NCBI GenBank assembly: GCA_029204225.1
Contig: CM055100.1
Location: 47,382,516 to 47,446,515 of the forward strand
From: Diphasiastrum complanatum
Lineage: Eukaryota > Streptophyta > Lycopodiopsida > Lycopodiales > Lycopodiaceae
Reading direction: 5' to 3'
DNA: 64,000 bases
Positions 49,893 to 62,944 of the stretch are shown one piece after another; within the stretch, counting starts at the first letter, position 1; each line of letters starts with the position of its first letter. Under the pieces are notes generated by a model. That model saw only the letters and a list, made by a program, of their open reading frames with translations. It did no database searches and had not been told where the DNA came from. Position numbers and translations under genes: made by a program.

Positions 49893-49978
49893 AAAAGGAT
49901 GTGATGCGAGCTGTAGCATGGGGTAATATAGATCAAAAGGATGTGATGCGAGCTGTAGCATGAGGTAATATGGATCGT
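49893..49978 (+). repeat. 42 bp tandem duplication
   Basis: AAAAGGATGTGATGCGAGCT followed by GTAGCATG(G/A)GGTAATAT occurs twice in tandem. Confidence 0.9.
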
Positions 49979-50005
49979 CGCTGATGCCGTCTAGGAGGGT
50001 GAGAC

Positions 50006-51469
50006 CTATGTGCTCTCATGATAGGACGAGTAGTGCGAGCTGCTGCATGACTGTGAGTAATGCACCGTCTCTGATGTCTGTGAGGTCGTCACCATCAGAC
50101 TCGATGCCTCTGTGTGGTCGTCTCCTAGAGAAAAATGACGTAATCTGAGCCTGAGAGCTAGGATGTGGCTGGTGAACTGACTAGTACATATCATGTCGTA
50201 ACAAGCCCATCTCTCGTATTTTAAGTGCACCACAACGAGGGTGTAGTATGCATGTCCCAGAATAGACAATTGTATCTCCCTCTGATCGCATAATATATAG
50301 GGCATCTTGACCCAATGCATGCAATCTCCTGGACTCTACCTCTGTAGTAACTGCAGACTGAAGGATGGTGCCATATAGCTTCGTGAGAACATGCCCAATC
50401 ATGATAGTACGGTAATTACCAGGTAGCATGGGGTCACCATTTTTATGGATAGGGTGTATAATGTTAGTGCACCAAGAGGATGGGAAGCCTTCGACAACAG
50501 CATGGTTGAGGAGAGTGGATAGTGTGGGGGCAAGTGTGTCAGCAGCGTGAATCAATAGCTTAGATTCAAGGTCTTCCATGTCTCTGGTTCGATAGGTTTT
50601 CAGTCTTTTGATCGCCGCCAGGACCAAAACAAGGGTGAAGAAGGTGAAGTCCGAAGGTCGAGGAGAGATGGAGATGGGCATATCAATGGGGATAGTGTAT
50701 AGCTGAGTCGCATAATCGGTCCAGATACGAAGGTTGTCCAGGAGAGGGGGTGGGGCACGTGGAAAACTCAGGCCAAAAGGCACCAAAAGAAGAGCTGAAA
50801 AGGAGGTCCACAACGCGTTTTCCTTCGGAGTCATCGTAAGCACATTTTTTGCGACGGAGTGTGCGGTTATAAGATTGCCCTGCACCTGTACTAGGCCCTG
50901 TACCCGTAATAGGCCCTACCTACCTGCCTATGAGCCCTGCCTGTGAGCCTATAGCTGCCCCTGCTACCCGACCCTACGATGATGGTCTCACTGGGTGGGT
51001 GGATGTACCATCGGGCCCATACATGTCCATCAACCTCTGCACCTCCTCATCAAGAATCCTGGGGCAATCAGATATGCCCAATGCCCGCCCATCTGGCCCT
51101 CTGAGCCGCAGTAAGTAAGCCCTAACCCTAGTGAGTGATCTTGTGAAGGGCTCACCACAATGTCGGGAATGAAGGAGATGGGAGGCATGGAAACGTGCGT
51201 GACAATGTGATGAAGGGAGCGACATTATGCGTCATACCATGGTGGATGGAAGGGTCGAGGTGATCGCAAATGAGATGGTTTGTTGTTGTGAGGTTTAGAT
51301 GGAAAGGCCAGAGATGCAGCCATATGGAGAGAAGTGGTGAGGAAGGCGGCTTGAGATTCCAGTCCTTTGTTGTATGGGAAAGAGTAAAATAAGGAAGCAA
51401 GAGATCCTTGGTATAGTGATATGTAGAGGGGATGGAAAGTGTATTTGGGTGCACGAGAGAGACAGATGA

Positions 51470-51501
<32 letters not shown>

Positions 51502-51570
51502 CTTTATTAACGTCTTTTCCAAGCCAAACGGCATACAAGACAAATAAGCACATATCATAGTTGCAGCGCA
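50006..51570 (-). pseudogene. LINE (non-LTR retrotransposon) copy 2 with partial reverse transcriptase
   Basis: Read leftward on the minus strand. A leader with TTATTTGTCTTGTATGCCGT and TC repeats (51571-51450) matches the LINE leader at 63.8 kb. Around 50885-50330 a 234-codon frame carries a LINE reverse transcriptase N-terminal segment: LAAIKRLKTYRTRDMEDL, LLNHAVVEGFPSSW, IIHPIHKNGDPMLPGNYRTI, GHVLTKLYGTILQ and RLHALGQ. These match the finger region preceding the YxDD core. The catalytic core is absent; the frame runs on into unrelated sequence. Such enzymes prime on nicked chromosomal DNA. The copy is inactive. Confidence 0.8.
51454..51500. repeat. interrupted (GA)n in LINE leader
   Basis: GA units with one ATA interruption, in the same place as the GA tracts of the other LINE leaders. 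Confidence 0.9.
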
Positions 51571-51749
51571 TTGCGATTCACTAGCGATTCCTGAATCGCG
51601 ATTCAGCGAATCGCTGATAGAGAAAAAAAAATTCCTTTAAACAACCTGCGACAGCCCATTTCACGCACCTAGGGAGAGAGAAAAAAAATGCATAGTGAGA
51701 GCAAATGAAGGCGGATCATCGCGTGTGAGCATTCAGCGTCAAGGTTTCT

Positions 51750-52665
51750 AAAGGTCAACAATCTTGAGTGCTAGGGCTGTCGCAACCTCCTTCAAGCTCT
51801 CAAAACTATGTTGAGCCTCAACATCCCAGCAAATCACAGCGTTATTATTCCATAACTGATCCGTTAAAAGGAGAAGCTACCCTGGAATAGTTCATAATGA
51901 ACTGTCGGTAGAACTTGCAAAAACCTAGGAAAGATTGTAACTAACGAATATCGGCCGGTCTTGGCCACTTCTTGACCACAGCCACTTTGGCGGGGTCAAC
52001 AAAAATACCCTTTGTCGTCACTACGTGAACCAGATACTCGACACGAGCCTTACGCAACTTGGTCTTCTGAGCATTGGCATACAAGATAGTCTCTTGTAGC
52101 TTGCAAAAGACAGTCTGGAGATGAATCTTATGCTCCCCTACCGACTCACCGAACACTGGTATGTCATCAATGAAGTTGACGACAAACTTGCCCATATAGT
52201 CACGCAGGACATCGTTCATGAGCATCATGAACGTGGCAGGTACATTGGTTAACCCAACGGCATAACCAAGAACTCATAATGTCCAAAACGGGTTCGGAAG
52301 GTTGTCTTCTGAATGTCCTCTTCTCGTATCCGTATCTCATGGTACCCACTTTTGAGATCTATCTTACTGAAAATGGTTGCTCCCCGAAACCCATCCAGTA
52401 GATCATCAATCCTGGGCATCGGATATCTGTGCTTTACAGTGATTTTATTCAATCCCATGTAATCGACGCACATCCGGAAACTACCATCTATTTTCTTAAC
52501 TAATAAAATAAGAGAGGCGAAAGGTGAGTAACTAGGACGAACATATCCCAACTTGAGGTGTTCCTCCAACATTTTCAGTACTTGCTCTTCCTCTTTTAGG
52601 CTCATCCTATAAGGAGGCCGACATACTGGGCTTGCCCCTAGAACGAGCTCAATATGGTGCTCCAC
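51750..52665 (-). pseudogene. Ty3/gypsy reverse transcriptase with start of RNase H
   Basis: On the minus strand 52665-52249 encodes the RT front: [60 protein letters not shown] and [15 protein letters not shown]. After a frameshift near 52245, 52228-51941 continues with FVVNFIDDIPVFGES, where FIDDI is the polymerase active-site motif (usual form YIDDIL), then KARVEYLVHVV. Beyond a stop come SFLGFCKFYRQFI and a WDVEAQHSFESLKE block, the start of the RNase H region, ending near 51750. RT copies element RNA to DNA. Frameshift and stops make it inactive. Confidence 0.9.
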
Positions 52666-52753
52666 GTTCCGCTTGGGTGGAAATCCCGCTTGTCATGCCC
52701 ACGACTAATCTCGGATTGATTATCCCGTTAGAGGTCAATAGGCCTACCTCGAG

Positions 52754-53445
52754 TGTTTCCTCGAAACGTGTTTCGAACGCTGAAACGCGTTCGAAACGGG
52801 ACGTACGAAACGACCCCGTTTCGAAACGCCGTTTCAGTGTTCGAAACGACTGGGAAAAAAAAACCAATTTTTTTCTTTTTCTGAAACCGTGCCATAAGCT
52901 TTGTAGTATGTAATGGCAATGGGCATGAACAGATTCTCGCAACCTAATAACCTTAAACCTAATCATGATAGTATCAATAATTGACTGAGGAAAGTGACCA
53001 TAGTCACCATACACAGCTTCTCCTCTTGAAATTGCATTCTAATTTCTCTAGAGCATTCTCATGAGATTGGATGTATCTACTTGTTACTAGACTGTCTATG
53101 ACAACTGTAAACCCCAAAAACCGCACCATAAGCTTTGTAGTATGTACTCGCAATGGGCATGAACAGATTCTCGCAACCTAATAACCTATCCATGACAGTA
53201 TCAATAATTGATTGAGGAAAGTGACCATAGTCACCATACACAGCTTCTCCTCTTAAAATTGCATTCTCTAGAGCATGAAACTGGATGTATCTACTTGTTA
53301 CTAGAGTTCTATGACATCTGTAAACCCCAAAAACCCTCAAAATACATTTTCAAAAAAAAAAACCTAAATTTCTTTTCCTGTTTCGAACCTGAACCAGACG
53401 TTTCATACGCGTTTCGAAACGACGTACGAAACGTGCCCATGAAAC
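52754..53445. repeat. GTTTCGAAACG clusters bracketing a 234 bp tandem duplication
   Basis: Palindromic GTTTCGAAACG and CGTACGAAACG words cluster at 52754-52850 and again at 53375-53445. Between them are two copies, spaced 234 bp (52886-53119 and 53120-53340), beginning CCATAAGCTTTGTAGTATGT. The spacing equals 78 codons. On the minus strand copy 2 has an open frame including ALENAILRGEAVYGDYGHFP and DTVMDRLLGCENLFMPIAS. Copy 1 encodes the same with a frameshift. I do not recognise the peptide. The unit interrupts the gypsy element between protease and RT. Confidence 0.75.
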
Positions 53446-53884
53446 ATTGTTTTGGGCCCTCATGTGCATATGGTCATAATTAATGGTTAGAGGCCTGAAC
53501 TCATGATGGTGGATTTTTATGGGTCTATCAATGAGTCATAGGGGAACTGAATGATGTGGCCCAGATAGGCTGCATAGGTGTCCAGTGAGGTGTCACAGTG
53601 CACTACTAGTGGTGCATGGGCCTTGGAGGGTGTAAGTATACCCCTTGGGCTCTCACTAGTGTATGCTTGATTGTGGCAATGGTAGCTGAATGTTGGCGGA
53701 GTGACATCTCTCCATTGGTAGAACCATAGCTTGGGGGCTAGATCCGTCTCTCATGTCTTCTAAGAATATTGATATTTATGTTCTCTTATTATTGAGTATA
53801 CATTAAGGATCTGATGAGTTATGATTGACGAATCATAGTTCAGGTTCTAGTTTATACTTGATTGTTTAAAAGAGGGTAGCCTAC
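53446..53884. other. unassigned stretch inside gypsy region
   Basis: No motif is recognised. It may be LTR or spacer sequence belonging to the plus-strand integrase fragment that follows. Confidence 0.3.
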
Positions 53885-54187
53885 GTGATCAAAAAATCAA
53901 ATGCTATGTGCATAAGACTTTTGATGGCAATCTCCTTGCAATGGAACCTACCCTTGATGGAGATTGATTTTAATAGTAGTAAGCATTCGGCTACCGGTTA
54001 TAGCCCGTTCATGCTCATGTACGGTTTTGAGCCTAGATCACCCATTGTTGTAGAGACTCGTACGATCAAGTTTCCAAAAGTAGCGGATTTCCTACACGAT
54101 ATGCAGGAAATCCTACAGATAGCATGTGAGAATGTCCAACGTGCCCAGGATAGGGATCGACATTCATCATTCACGTTTATTAAATAA
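53885..54187 (+). pseudogene. Ty3/gypsy integrase fragment, opposite strand
   Basis: The plus-strand frame contains DFNSSKHSATGYSPFMLMYG, FEPRSPI and a QEILQIACENVQRAQDR helix. This is the C-terminal part of the gypsy integrase core (F-YN---H--TG-SPF-L-YG). It lies in reverse orientation between the protease and RT of the minus-strand gypsy element. It therefore comes from an inversion or a second insertion. Catalytic residues other than the region around the last Glu are absent. Confidence 0.8.
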
Positions 54188-54196
54188 CAAAACCAT

Positions 54197-54988
54197 CAAT
54201 ACTGGAAATCCAACTTCTTTATTTGCATAGAAGTAATAAGAGATAATAAGAGGACCATGTACAGAGATGGCCTCTCCCAACAGGACATGAGATATACCCT
54301 CATGCCTGAAAACATACTCATGTGCAAGAAAGTCAATAGTGGCTGCTTACTCGCATGCCACCACTTACCTAATACAACATCAAACTTGGCTAATTTTCTG
54401 ATCTCAAAGTCTAACTTCTCAAAATAAGTATGAATAGATAATAGCACCTGAGAGACTCGTTGATCCCGCACTTCTGTGCCCTTACCATCTGGCATCTCAA
54501 CTACCGGTAGTCTGAAAGCACACTTTCAGCTTCTTCACCACACGAGAATTAATAATGTTATGCGAGGAGCCGGTGTCGAATAAAACAAGAATATCTCGAC
54601 CCTCCAACTTCCCCCTCATCCGAATCAGCTCACTATCTAGAAACTGATAGCCACCTCGTGCGTTGGTGGATAGAAAGCAAACTGGTGCCATAGAGGTTAC
54701 CCTCTACACCATAATGGTCATGAGTCGCTTGGTATCATCATCACCGCTCCCTAGCGGATCCTTCGAAATATCCTCATCATTGCCCTCTTCCTGGCACGGC
54801 TGTAAGGTATGAAGTTTCTTGCCCGTGCGTCGAGGACGTTCCTTGAACAAATGCTTGCCAAGACAAAAGAAACACAATCCTTCCTTTTTGGCCTTTTCCT
54901 TCTGTTCTGCTGTGAGGGGAGACTTGGTGTAGGAGCGCTTTGGCAAGGAAAGTGTTGGCTTGCATGACCTATGACGCACCGGACCCAA
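54197..54988 (-). pseudogene. Ty3/gypsy gag zinc knuckle and aspartic protease
   Basis: On the minus strand 54988-54704 carries SPLTAEQKEKAKKEGLCFFC followed by LGKHLFKERP, a gag zinc-knuckle remnant (CxxC with a histidine, last cysteine lost). The next frame (54691-54497) has LEGRDILVLFDTGSSHNI, the aspartic protease active site DTGS. The frame at 54495-54196 continues with LDFEIRKLAKFDVVLGKWW, the conserved segment just before RT (usually D-VLGMDWL). The order gag, protease, then RT at 52.7 kb is normal for gypsy, but the reading is split by stops and by the insertion at 52.7-54.2 kb. Confidence 0.85.
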
Positions 54989-55104
54989 CTGGTCCCCTGC
55001 TGTCTATCCCAGTTACTAGCCTCGCCAATAGCCTAGCCCTTGGCCCCTAGTAATTGGTCGTGTCAAGAATACGTCAGAGCCGGACTGTCGTCTCGGACTG
55101 TCGT

Positions 55105-55607
55105 TTAACAACATCCCTGCTTCACCCCAATAATGCTCATGATCTGCTCGGAGATACCTCTGTCACTCCAAAAACATCCCAATACTCTCTCATAAAGTGC
55201 CATCATTGCTAGGACTGTGTCATCAGAAAAACTAAGGTCTCGTATCTGCTGAATGAGTAAGGAGAGTGGGACAGAGTCGAAGGCTTTTGTCACCAAAGCA
55301 ACAAAAAACTCACTCTCGCTGGTGTCGAGCTTCCTCAATGATGGCTCTAAGAGTAAAGATATGATCCGTAGTGGACTAATGGGCTCTAAACCCAGCCCGG
55401 CCCATAGCATGCAATCTCCTAGTCTCTCACAACTGACTGAAGAATAGTGCCATATAACTTCATAACATGCCCAATCATAAGAGATAGATCTCTCTCACCA
55501 ATGAAGTCAATCACATCACCAGCAATGGATGACGACTGTATGTCGTTACAATTCCAAACCCCAATCTGCAAGCGGCGTGGTTGGGCCGCAATATGCTCCC
55601 AATACAA
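55105..55607 (-). pseudogene. LINE copy 1: endonuclease start fused to partial reverse transcriptase
   Basis: On the minus strand a short frame begins the apurinic-type endonuclease domain with LQIGVWNCNDIQSSS. It then passes directly to RT words MIGHVMKLYGTILQSVV, so most of the endonuclease and the RT front are deleted. The next frame (55410-55105) has ALVTKAFDSVPLSLLIQQIR and IIGVKQGC, the RT core around the first catalytic Asp and the following block. The YxDD part is missing. It continues the ORF1 of the same LINE to the right. Confidence 0.75.
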
Positions 55608-55699
55608 GGCGCCCCAATTCCTTGTTTCTCAGCATCCTTAGACACATTGTCAATGTATCGGATTCGACCATCCCTGTAGATAACACGTCTACCTGTCAC

Positions 55700-56459
55700 T
55701 TTAGCTTCTTGGAAGGCGTTACGACTCTCAACCTATATGTACATAAGATCATCATCCATATAGATTTGAGAACCACGTAGCTTGGCTCTACAACGTGAAG
55801 CATCATGATGGCTCTCTAGGGATGTAAAACGGATGATTAAGGTAGCATTATCCCTGGTTGTTCTCCATGCTAAATCTAGATCTCTATTGTGGTGCTCAAG
55901 TGTAGTTTCAAGGAAACCTTTTGCTTCTTCAAGAGCATTTTTAGTGTTTGCAATACCCCTTACTCGAATATTGAATGCTTCTAAATCTCTCTTCTGAAAG
56001 AGTAGTTGAAATAACCGAAGAAATAGGGGCACTTAGTTTGCTACCTTTTTTGATAATTGTCGCCCAAGAGAGAGCTTCCTCCTTCTGCTTCTCGATTTTG
56101 TCCTCCAAATTTTTTGAGTTTGTACGATGGTTCCGGTATAGCAAGAAGAGGCTAGGATTTGAATTTTTTTTGTTGCAGCTTGGTGTTGGTTTCTTTGAGA
56201 TAAGACATCTCAGTTTTAACCCTGTGTAATTTTGTCTTCAAATCTTGAAAATCCTGTAATAATACACTCAGGCTAGAGGCAAGATAGGACTCCATTGCCT
56301 TTGTGGGAGTGTAGGGCTCTTGAGAATAGGGAAAAGAGATAAGAGGAGTTAGTGGATTGATAGGCAAAGAAGAGGAAACAACAAATAAAAAAGAGGAAGG
56401 AGACAGAGAAACAGAGGAAGATAAAGCAGAAGGAGAAGATCAGCATAAGGAGGAAGATG
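55700..56459 (-). pseudogene. LINE copy 1: ORF1-type RNA-binding protein, split by an LTR element
   Basis: On the minus strand, from 56459 leftward, a Ser-rich tract leads to SSLPINPLTPLISFPYS. A coiled coil follows (LLQDFQDLKTKLHRVKTEMS, then LKETNTKLQQKK). After a frameshift come LEDKIEKQKEEALSWATIIKK and a segment beginning KRDLEAFNIRVRGIANTKNA. A coiled coil followed by a basic RNA-binding part is the usual plan of LINE ORF1 proteins, which coat element RNA. The N-terminus lies at 63427-63730, beyond the inserted LTR element. Frameshifts and a stop make it inactive. Confidence 0.7.
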
Positions 56460-56464
56460 AGGAT

Positions 56465-56934
56465 TGTAAAGACCCTAAAGAATTGCCCCTAAGATGAGGA
56501 TAGCAGAACACAACAAGAGAGACCGCCCAACCAATCTTAGATCAAACATGGATCTAGCCCCCAAGCCAAGCCATGCCATGTGAAGCAAGAGGAGAAGAGA
56601 GAAATTGGTAACCTAAACCCAATATGTCAACGGGAGAATCCCTACCTCATTATATAGAGAGTAGAGTCTTGTGCATGAAACCATGCAACCCCCATGCAGG
56701 TCAACTATAAATAGATCACATCTCTTCATGCAGTCCTCCTGCCTATATCCGTCACACAGACATGCAATACTCCATATGTCTCAATTAGAGTGTCTGGGTC
56801 CTCTCAAGGTTATTAGTCACAAACTGGCTTTGACATGGAATTAAATCATGGTGTGACCAACAATCTCGAATACCGGAGGGCCGGTCTACCATATTAGGAC
56901 TATTCCAGGTCCTTAACCGAATATGGCCATAACA
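56465..56934 (-). repeat. 3' LTR of non-coding element
   Basis: Reads TGTTATGG...TTTACA on the minus strand, 470 bp, preceded by the PPT. It contains TATATAGAG near its middle. Confidence 0.93.
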
Positions 56935-56947
56935 TTCTTCCCTCCTT
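56935..56947 (-). other. polypurine tract
   Basis: Minus-strand AAGGAGGGAAGAA lies directly upstream of the 3' LTR. Confidence 0.85.
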
Positions 56948-59900
56948 AAATTGCTTCTATCCTTAGAAGCTCTTCAAAACAGGAAAGAATTACTGAACAG
57001 TTCCTTTAACTTTCAATATTAACCGAGAAAACCATTATCCTTAATCAGACTTACTTACAAACAAGTACTCAGAGAAAAATTGTTTCCAATCGTTAATCTC
57101 TGCTCTGGAGTACAAACTTTGGTTTGAAAGGTACACTAAGCGATAAATTTCTCAACTGGGTTACACTCACTACAAGTTAGTAACATCACCTTCATGTAAA
57201 ACACTTACATGAACCACTGAGTGAAATATTTCCTAACTTAGGAGATTAAAGTTAAAGAAATTACAGTCTGAAATTATCCACAAACTCTGGCAGATAATTC
57301 ATAAAAAGCTTCCAAGTACAACTATCCTTAGAATCTAATTCTAAGATATGATAATTCATTCAACTAGCATCTCTAGGAGAATCATTAAGATATAAAATGA
57401 TTAAAACTCAACTCTAAGTATCTCATATACTCTTTTGAGTTAAATGCTCCAGTTTCTAGCATCAAATGCAAGAAAATAGCATTCATTCATCTTAATAGAC
57501 TTGTCTGTCTCCTATGATAACTAGAGATCCAATCAAATGAAAAACTGTACTCGAGCATCTGCAGACCATAAACTCTAGTAGAATAGCATCCACTAGACTA
57601 AATAAAATAATGTCTATGAGATCCATAGGTTCTCAATTAAAATACTGGAGTAGAGAGATTCAAAACACTGATTCGAATTCTTACCCAATTAATGGATCAA
57701 GAATTAACCATCACACTTAAGAATCATCACAATTCCTTATAATCCTCTGACGATAATTAAGTATCTATTTATGATCCGTCAATCATAAATATTTAGATTC
57801 GTATGATTCGTCAATCATAATTTTCTGGAATCCAAATCCATAATCATTTACAGGATACTGGAGTATATGTCCAACATAACTCAAGAAAAGTAGGAATCTT
57901 TCCCACTAGGAAAATACTGGATTCTAGGAACATTCTCCAAACAGGATTCTTTGACTGAAGTGCGAGATATTCAAGTTCTATAAACCACTGGTAATTAAAG
58001 ACTGAACGCATTTCAAAATGACAATCATCTTCAACTACAAAAACTTTAGATTACAATCTAGAATCAAATCTAGATACCCAAAGTCATGCTGAATATCAAT
58101 TCGGTTATTATTCTTGGATTCACTATGATTCGTTATCCAATTAAGCTCTCTGGGATACAATCAATAATGAGCTGAGTCTATTCCTTAACTAAGGAATACT
58201 CTATCCCAAGAAACCTGTATATCCGATGCACATAATTTTAACTGATGATACAAATGATTCACTAATCATGTGTCTTACAAGCAATATAATTCAAAAACCA
58301 TCAGTTCTTGGTGAATCCACATCACACTGATCGTTTTACCAATTAACTTCATCCTGGAGTAATCAACTACTCAAGTTAATTGCCAATGATTCAGAAATCT
58401 CAAATGTCTAGGTGAAGAATTCAATTATACTAGTATGACACCACATTTAGATCCTTATCCAAATCATTTATAAGTTGATCCATAAATCTTCTATAGAAAG
58501 ATTTGTTAACTCTGCAAGTATCTGTCAAAACAATACTTGATCATATGTTCATGTTCACTGACTAGGTTAAGTGCACCAAATAACTCTAGTAACCAGGAAT
58601 ACACAGTAGATTCATACAAGATTGATCGTGCACATATGTGAATAATCTCAAAATGACCCAGTACATAAACACATTTTTATCTGGCAGATTCCTCCAGAAC
58701 CCACATATGTTACTCACATATCTCACTGAGATCTTGTAACTCAGCTACAAAAGATTTTCTATTTCTCATGAGTAAATAACATATCCAGAAAATCTTTGAG
58801 ACGAATAAAATTCACTCTCAGCAGTTTTCCAATCCAATTTCCTCTAATAGCATAATTTCTTCCACTCAATCAACCCCTCTCTGATCCTAGTACTAAAGCT
58901 AACATTAGGTTAATCCAATACAGAACTCTCAGACTTAAATTCTGATCAAACTTACTTCTATTCCAATCAAAATGGAATTAGTAACCTTTGACCTTTCACT
59001 GTACTACTTATAGATAATGATTCAAATATCAAACTTGTTCTAGTTCCAGATTGTCCACACAATCCCTAAAGAATTCCTCTTATTTGAAAAGTTCCAATTA
59101 GGTATCTTACTCTGAATCTATCCAAAATTACTTTCAGAAAAATTTCATTTCTATACCACAACTGGTTCTCTTCCAAAAGCTATGCAGCCAACAGATCCCT
59201 AGATAGAATATTATCCCATCACTTCACCCCTCCTTTTAGGGAAATTATCAATTTCCATAAAAGTTAACTGGAAAGATGACATATGAAAATATCCAAATCC
59301 ATGAAAAGTCAGTAATAAGTGCATTCCACAAAAGGATTCACTCTCTTACAAACAGGACTTTTCCTTCAAATATTTTCAACCTGACTGACAGAACTATCAT
59401 TCCTCTGAAGTCCATTTATGCAACAGAGATAATCCAAGGTTTAAGACATTGAACCACTTTGACTTTAGAATTCCAAGTCTATTCACACAAGTAGTAATTT
59501 ATATGACATAACAGTCTTTCAGAAGAATAACTTCATGCTGGAAAGAATCATATAAATCAGTCTGATATCTTATATTCGAGAAATTACTAAGAAGTAAAGG
59601 ATTAATTAAGAAAGCGAGAAATAGATTTGAGGGCCTCTGATTTTGTAAATAATGAGATACCACATTGGGATCTAGATTAAACCTCAAAATTTCCCAAAAT
59701 ACCCCACATTTGATCGAATGGTTTCTTTTTTCCCATATCACGACTAGGTACTAAAACACACCATTGATCATCAGATCTTTACAGTCCTAGAATTTCCTTT
59801 CCAAAATTATTGATGTCCCATACCATCAGCTTTTCCTTCCAGAAAACTCTTAACCGCCTTATCTGATATTCTAGAGATCCATTGATCATCTAGTTGTCCT

Positions 59901-62900
59901 ATGATCCATATAAGAATATTATCTCTTGTTCCCAAATACTGGAGAATCCATTTATTTGGATGACTGGCATGCATATCAGATGGATACCACAAATCCACAC
60001 CTGATCCTGCGATCTCAACAGAAGAATTAACATGGTTCAACACTACATTCTGATCCTTACAGGTTAATGATAAGCTTCGAATCCCCATGGATCCAAGAGC
60101 ATTAACTCTAGGGGCAAGCTTCTATCAATTAACAGACCCAATGTAATCCATGTATCAGATTCTCTAACATCACAATTGACATCCAAACTGCGGATAACTC
60201 AATGGTCACCAAGATATCAGTTATGAATTCAACTAAATGAATTCATCCAGGAAATTAATATCCGGTATTAAGCAATTATTTCTCGATCACACTTACTGCC
60301 ACTGATGTCCACTCTTCTTCCCTCCTTAGAATTTTCAGTCCCTTGAAAATCTTTCAGCTAAGGTATCAAGAAGACGTAACGACATTAGTAAATGTTTAAA
60401 ATTAATTACTATAGGAAAAAGTCTAAAACAATTTTATTTCTATCCTATACCTGGTTTGAATAACTGATGTACCAAAAATCATCTACTAGTATGAAAAACA
60501 CTACTAGTCTGATCTTTTGAATATAATTCACCACAGGATTTAACTGGAAATGAATCAATTTTTTTAATTCCTACAATTTTTCCAATAAAATTGGACTGTT
60601 TCCTTTTTTATTGACTAATCTGGCATTACTCCATCAATATTGACAAAAACTAACCAAACTCAGAATATGAAATTACATGAATGGAAATCCTACCAATAGG
60701 ATTTCAGAACTCTTAAACTGTATCCAAACAAGATTCCATTGATCGGATAAAGAATTTTGTCATCATTCATTTTATCTAGCCATTTCATATTGTTTAACGG
60801 TTTTACCTTCAATTTTGAGGAGTATTTTGCACAAACGTTCACTTGACCCATTTCCAACGATCAATATCATTTAGAAATATATCAGACAAGTAACAGATTT
60901 CAAACTTTTAACCAAGTTCGAAATTTCAACAAAAAAGAAAAAATTCACTTTTAACTAATAATCTGGGGAGATCTTATGCACCCAAAGTTTAGTCACCATC
61001 AAGCACAGTACCAAAATAAAAATTAAATTTCCCTTGATTGGATACCGTCTTGGGAAAGGTAACCCATGAGGAACAAATATCTTGTTGTCAATCCTAAATC
61101 CGCAAACCCTAGTTCACTGACTGACTGTTAGGATAACAAAATTATTTGTTCACTCCATTTACCGACCAACTTCTAGAGAATTTCATTCTCAAGTGTTCCC
61201 ACTACTTAAGCACTAGAGAAATCAGTGAATCTTCCTTCTGTCAAGGTCAACTTAGGTAAATACCAACAGTCACCTTTTACAATTTGACTACTACTTGACT
61301 CAAGATTCCTAATTTTCCAAGGTTCCCAACCCTCTAGGCTTACCAATGGAACACCAATGCAAAAAAAAAATTTCAATCCTGGGCTATTGGTATTTTACGT
61401 CCATACCACTACTGATAGCCATGCACTATTAAACAATGGTCCATCACCATGCACGTGTGCTACCTTAGACAGAATGCAATTTTTGCAAGGTTTTTGTAGG
61501 CCAAGGAATAATTGGAAGTGTACCATGCCACAAAACCCTAAATAGGTCTCCCAAAAGATAATGAGAATCCCTTCATATGGCCGCCACCACTGTTACAATA
61601 GGAATGCGCCGTTCCTTATCAAACCCTCGAATTGAGACTGACAGTCACGCATTACTTTTGCTGTAACAGACATCTGGGCAGATTGTTTCCTCCTTTGATC
61701 CAAAAGAAGAATCAACACAACAGCCACAGAGCGATGTCTGTTGCTCGCACCTCCACTTCCACTATTGTCATTTCTGGGACAATCAATCCATGGCTGCAGT
61801 CATGCCTCTGGCACTCCACCAAAAGCGCGGTTTCACCAGGAAACCAGGTTGGATTGCACCCAGATTTTCAGCAGCTTCAAGGTCTCCAATATATAACCGA
61901 CAGACATGATACTCGGACCAGTCCGGCTGTATAGGAGTAATCTCTCTATTAAATATCCCTTTCAGGCAATCAACCACAATCGATTTGAGGACAAAAAAAT
62001 CAGGTGAGCTGCCAGAAATTGGGTTTTTTATAGGAGTTATAAGACACTCATGCGATCCAAGGGACAGTGGAACGAGCAACACACCGGTTCACATCTATCT
62101 TTTCACAACGAGGAAACCACAAAGAGCAGACAATGGTCTTTGTCAACAATCAGCAATTTCAAAAGTTTAGACAGGGTTACCACTCTCTTCTACTAAAAAA
62201 ATTTCAAGCTGCATGGATGGCTATTCTAAGTAACAGCCACTCCTCTAACGGCTGTCCTTCTACTGATTACTGCTAGGAACACTCCAAGCATTCACTAAGC
62301 TTCACCAGTTCTGAGCCATTTACATGGAACATCAGCTACAAGGTAATGGTTGTTCGACTAACCAAACAAGCATTGCACTCTGCTCTACAAATTTAAGAAA
62401 TTAGATTGTTTCTCTTCCAATCAATGTTTCAATCTTGCAGATTCTCTGGAGGATTCACATAAGGGAAATAAACTTTCCTTCCTCGTCATGCAATCATCTG
62501 AATCATGTATCTTTGTTACAAACAGTCCATACAATCGGATAAATCGATTTACAGCCAATTTATCTATGAACTTGAAACAAAATTACATGTTTCAGGACAT
62601 TACGGATTGGTGCCATCAATCTAAACCTCTAATTGAGCAGAACAAGCTACATCGCAGATCGTTCTACCATCATTGAAAGTTTCCTCAAAAAAACAGAGAA
62701 TTAAAAATGAATTCACCATAATTCTTAGCATCTTTACCAAAATAGATCATGTAGAAGAGCACTCGACCATCATATTGGACAAGCATGCTTCATAACCAAA
62801 AATTAGTGAATCCAATCCCAAAATTCCCTTGAGAAAACAGCACTCCAACCGGGATGTAACTCCAAGTGCTTCCATCTTCCAATCCGATGTAGAGCTTGCC

Positions 62901-62930
62901 TCCATCCTATCCAAGACTGCATCTTAGCCA

Positions 62931-62944
62931 GGCTCTGATACCAA
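62931..62944 (-). other. primer-binding site (initiator Met tRNA)
   Basis: Minus-strand TTGGTATCAGAGCC lies directly next to the 5' LTR end. Confidence 0.9.

Noticed and set aside
59499-60088. Two minus-strand frames of 80 and 93 codons inside the non-coding LTR element
   Set aside because: I see no gag, protease, RT or integrase motif in either, so they do not support coding capacity.
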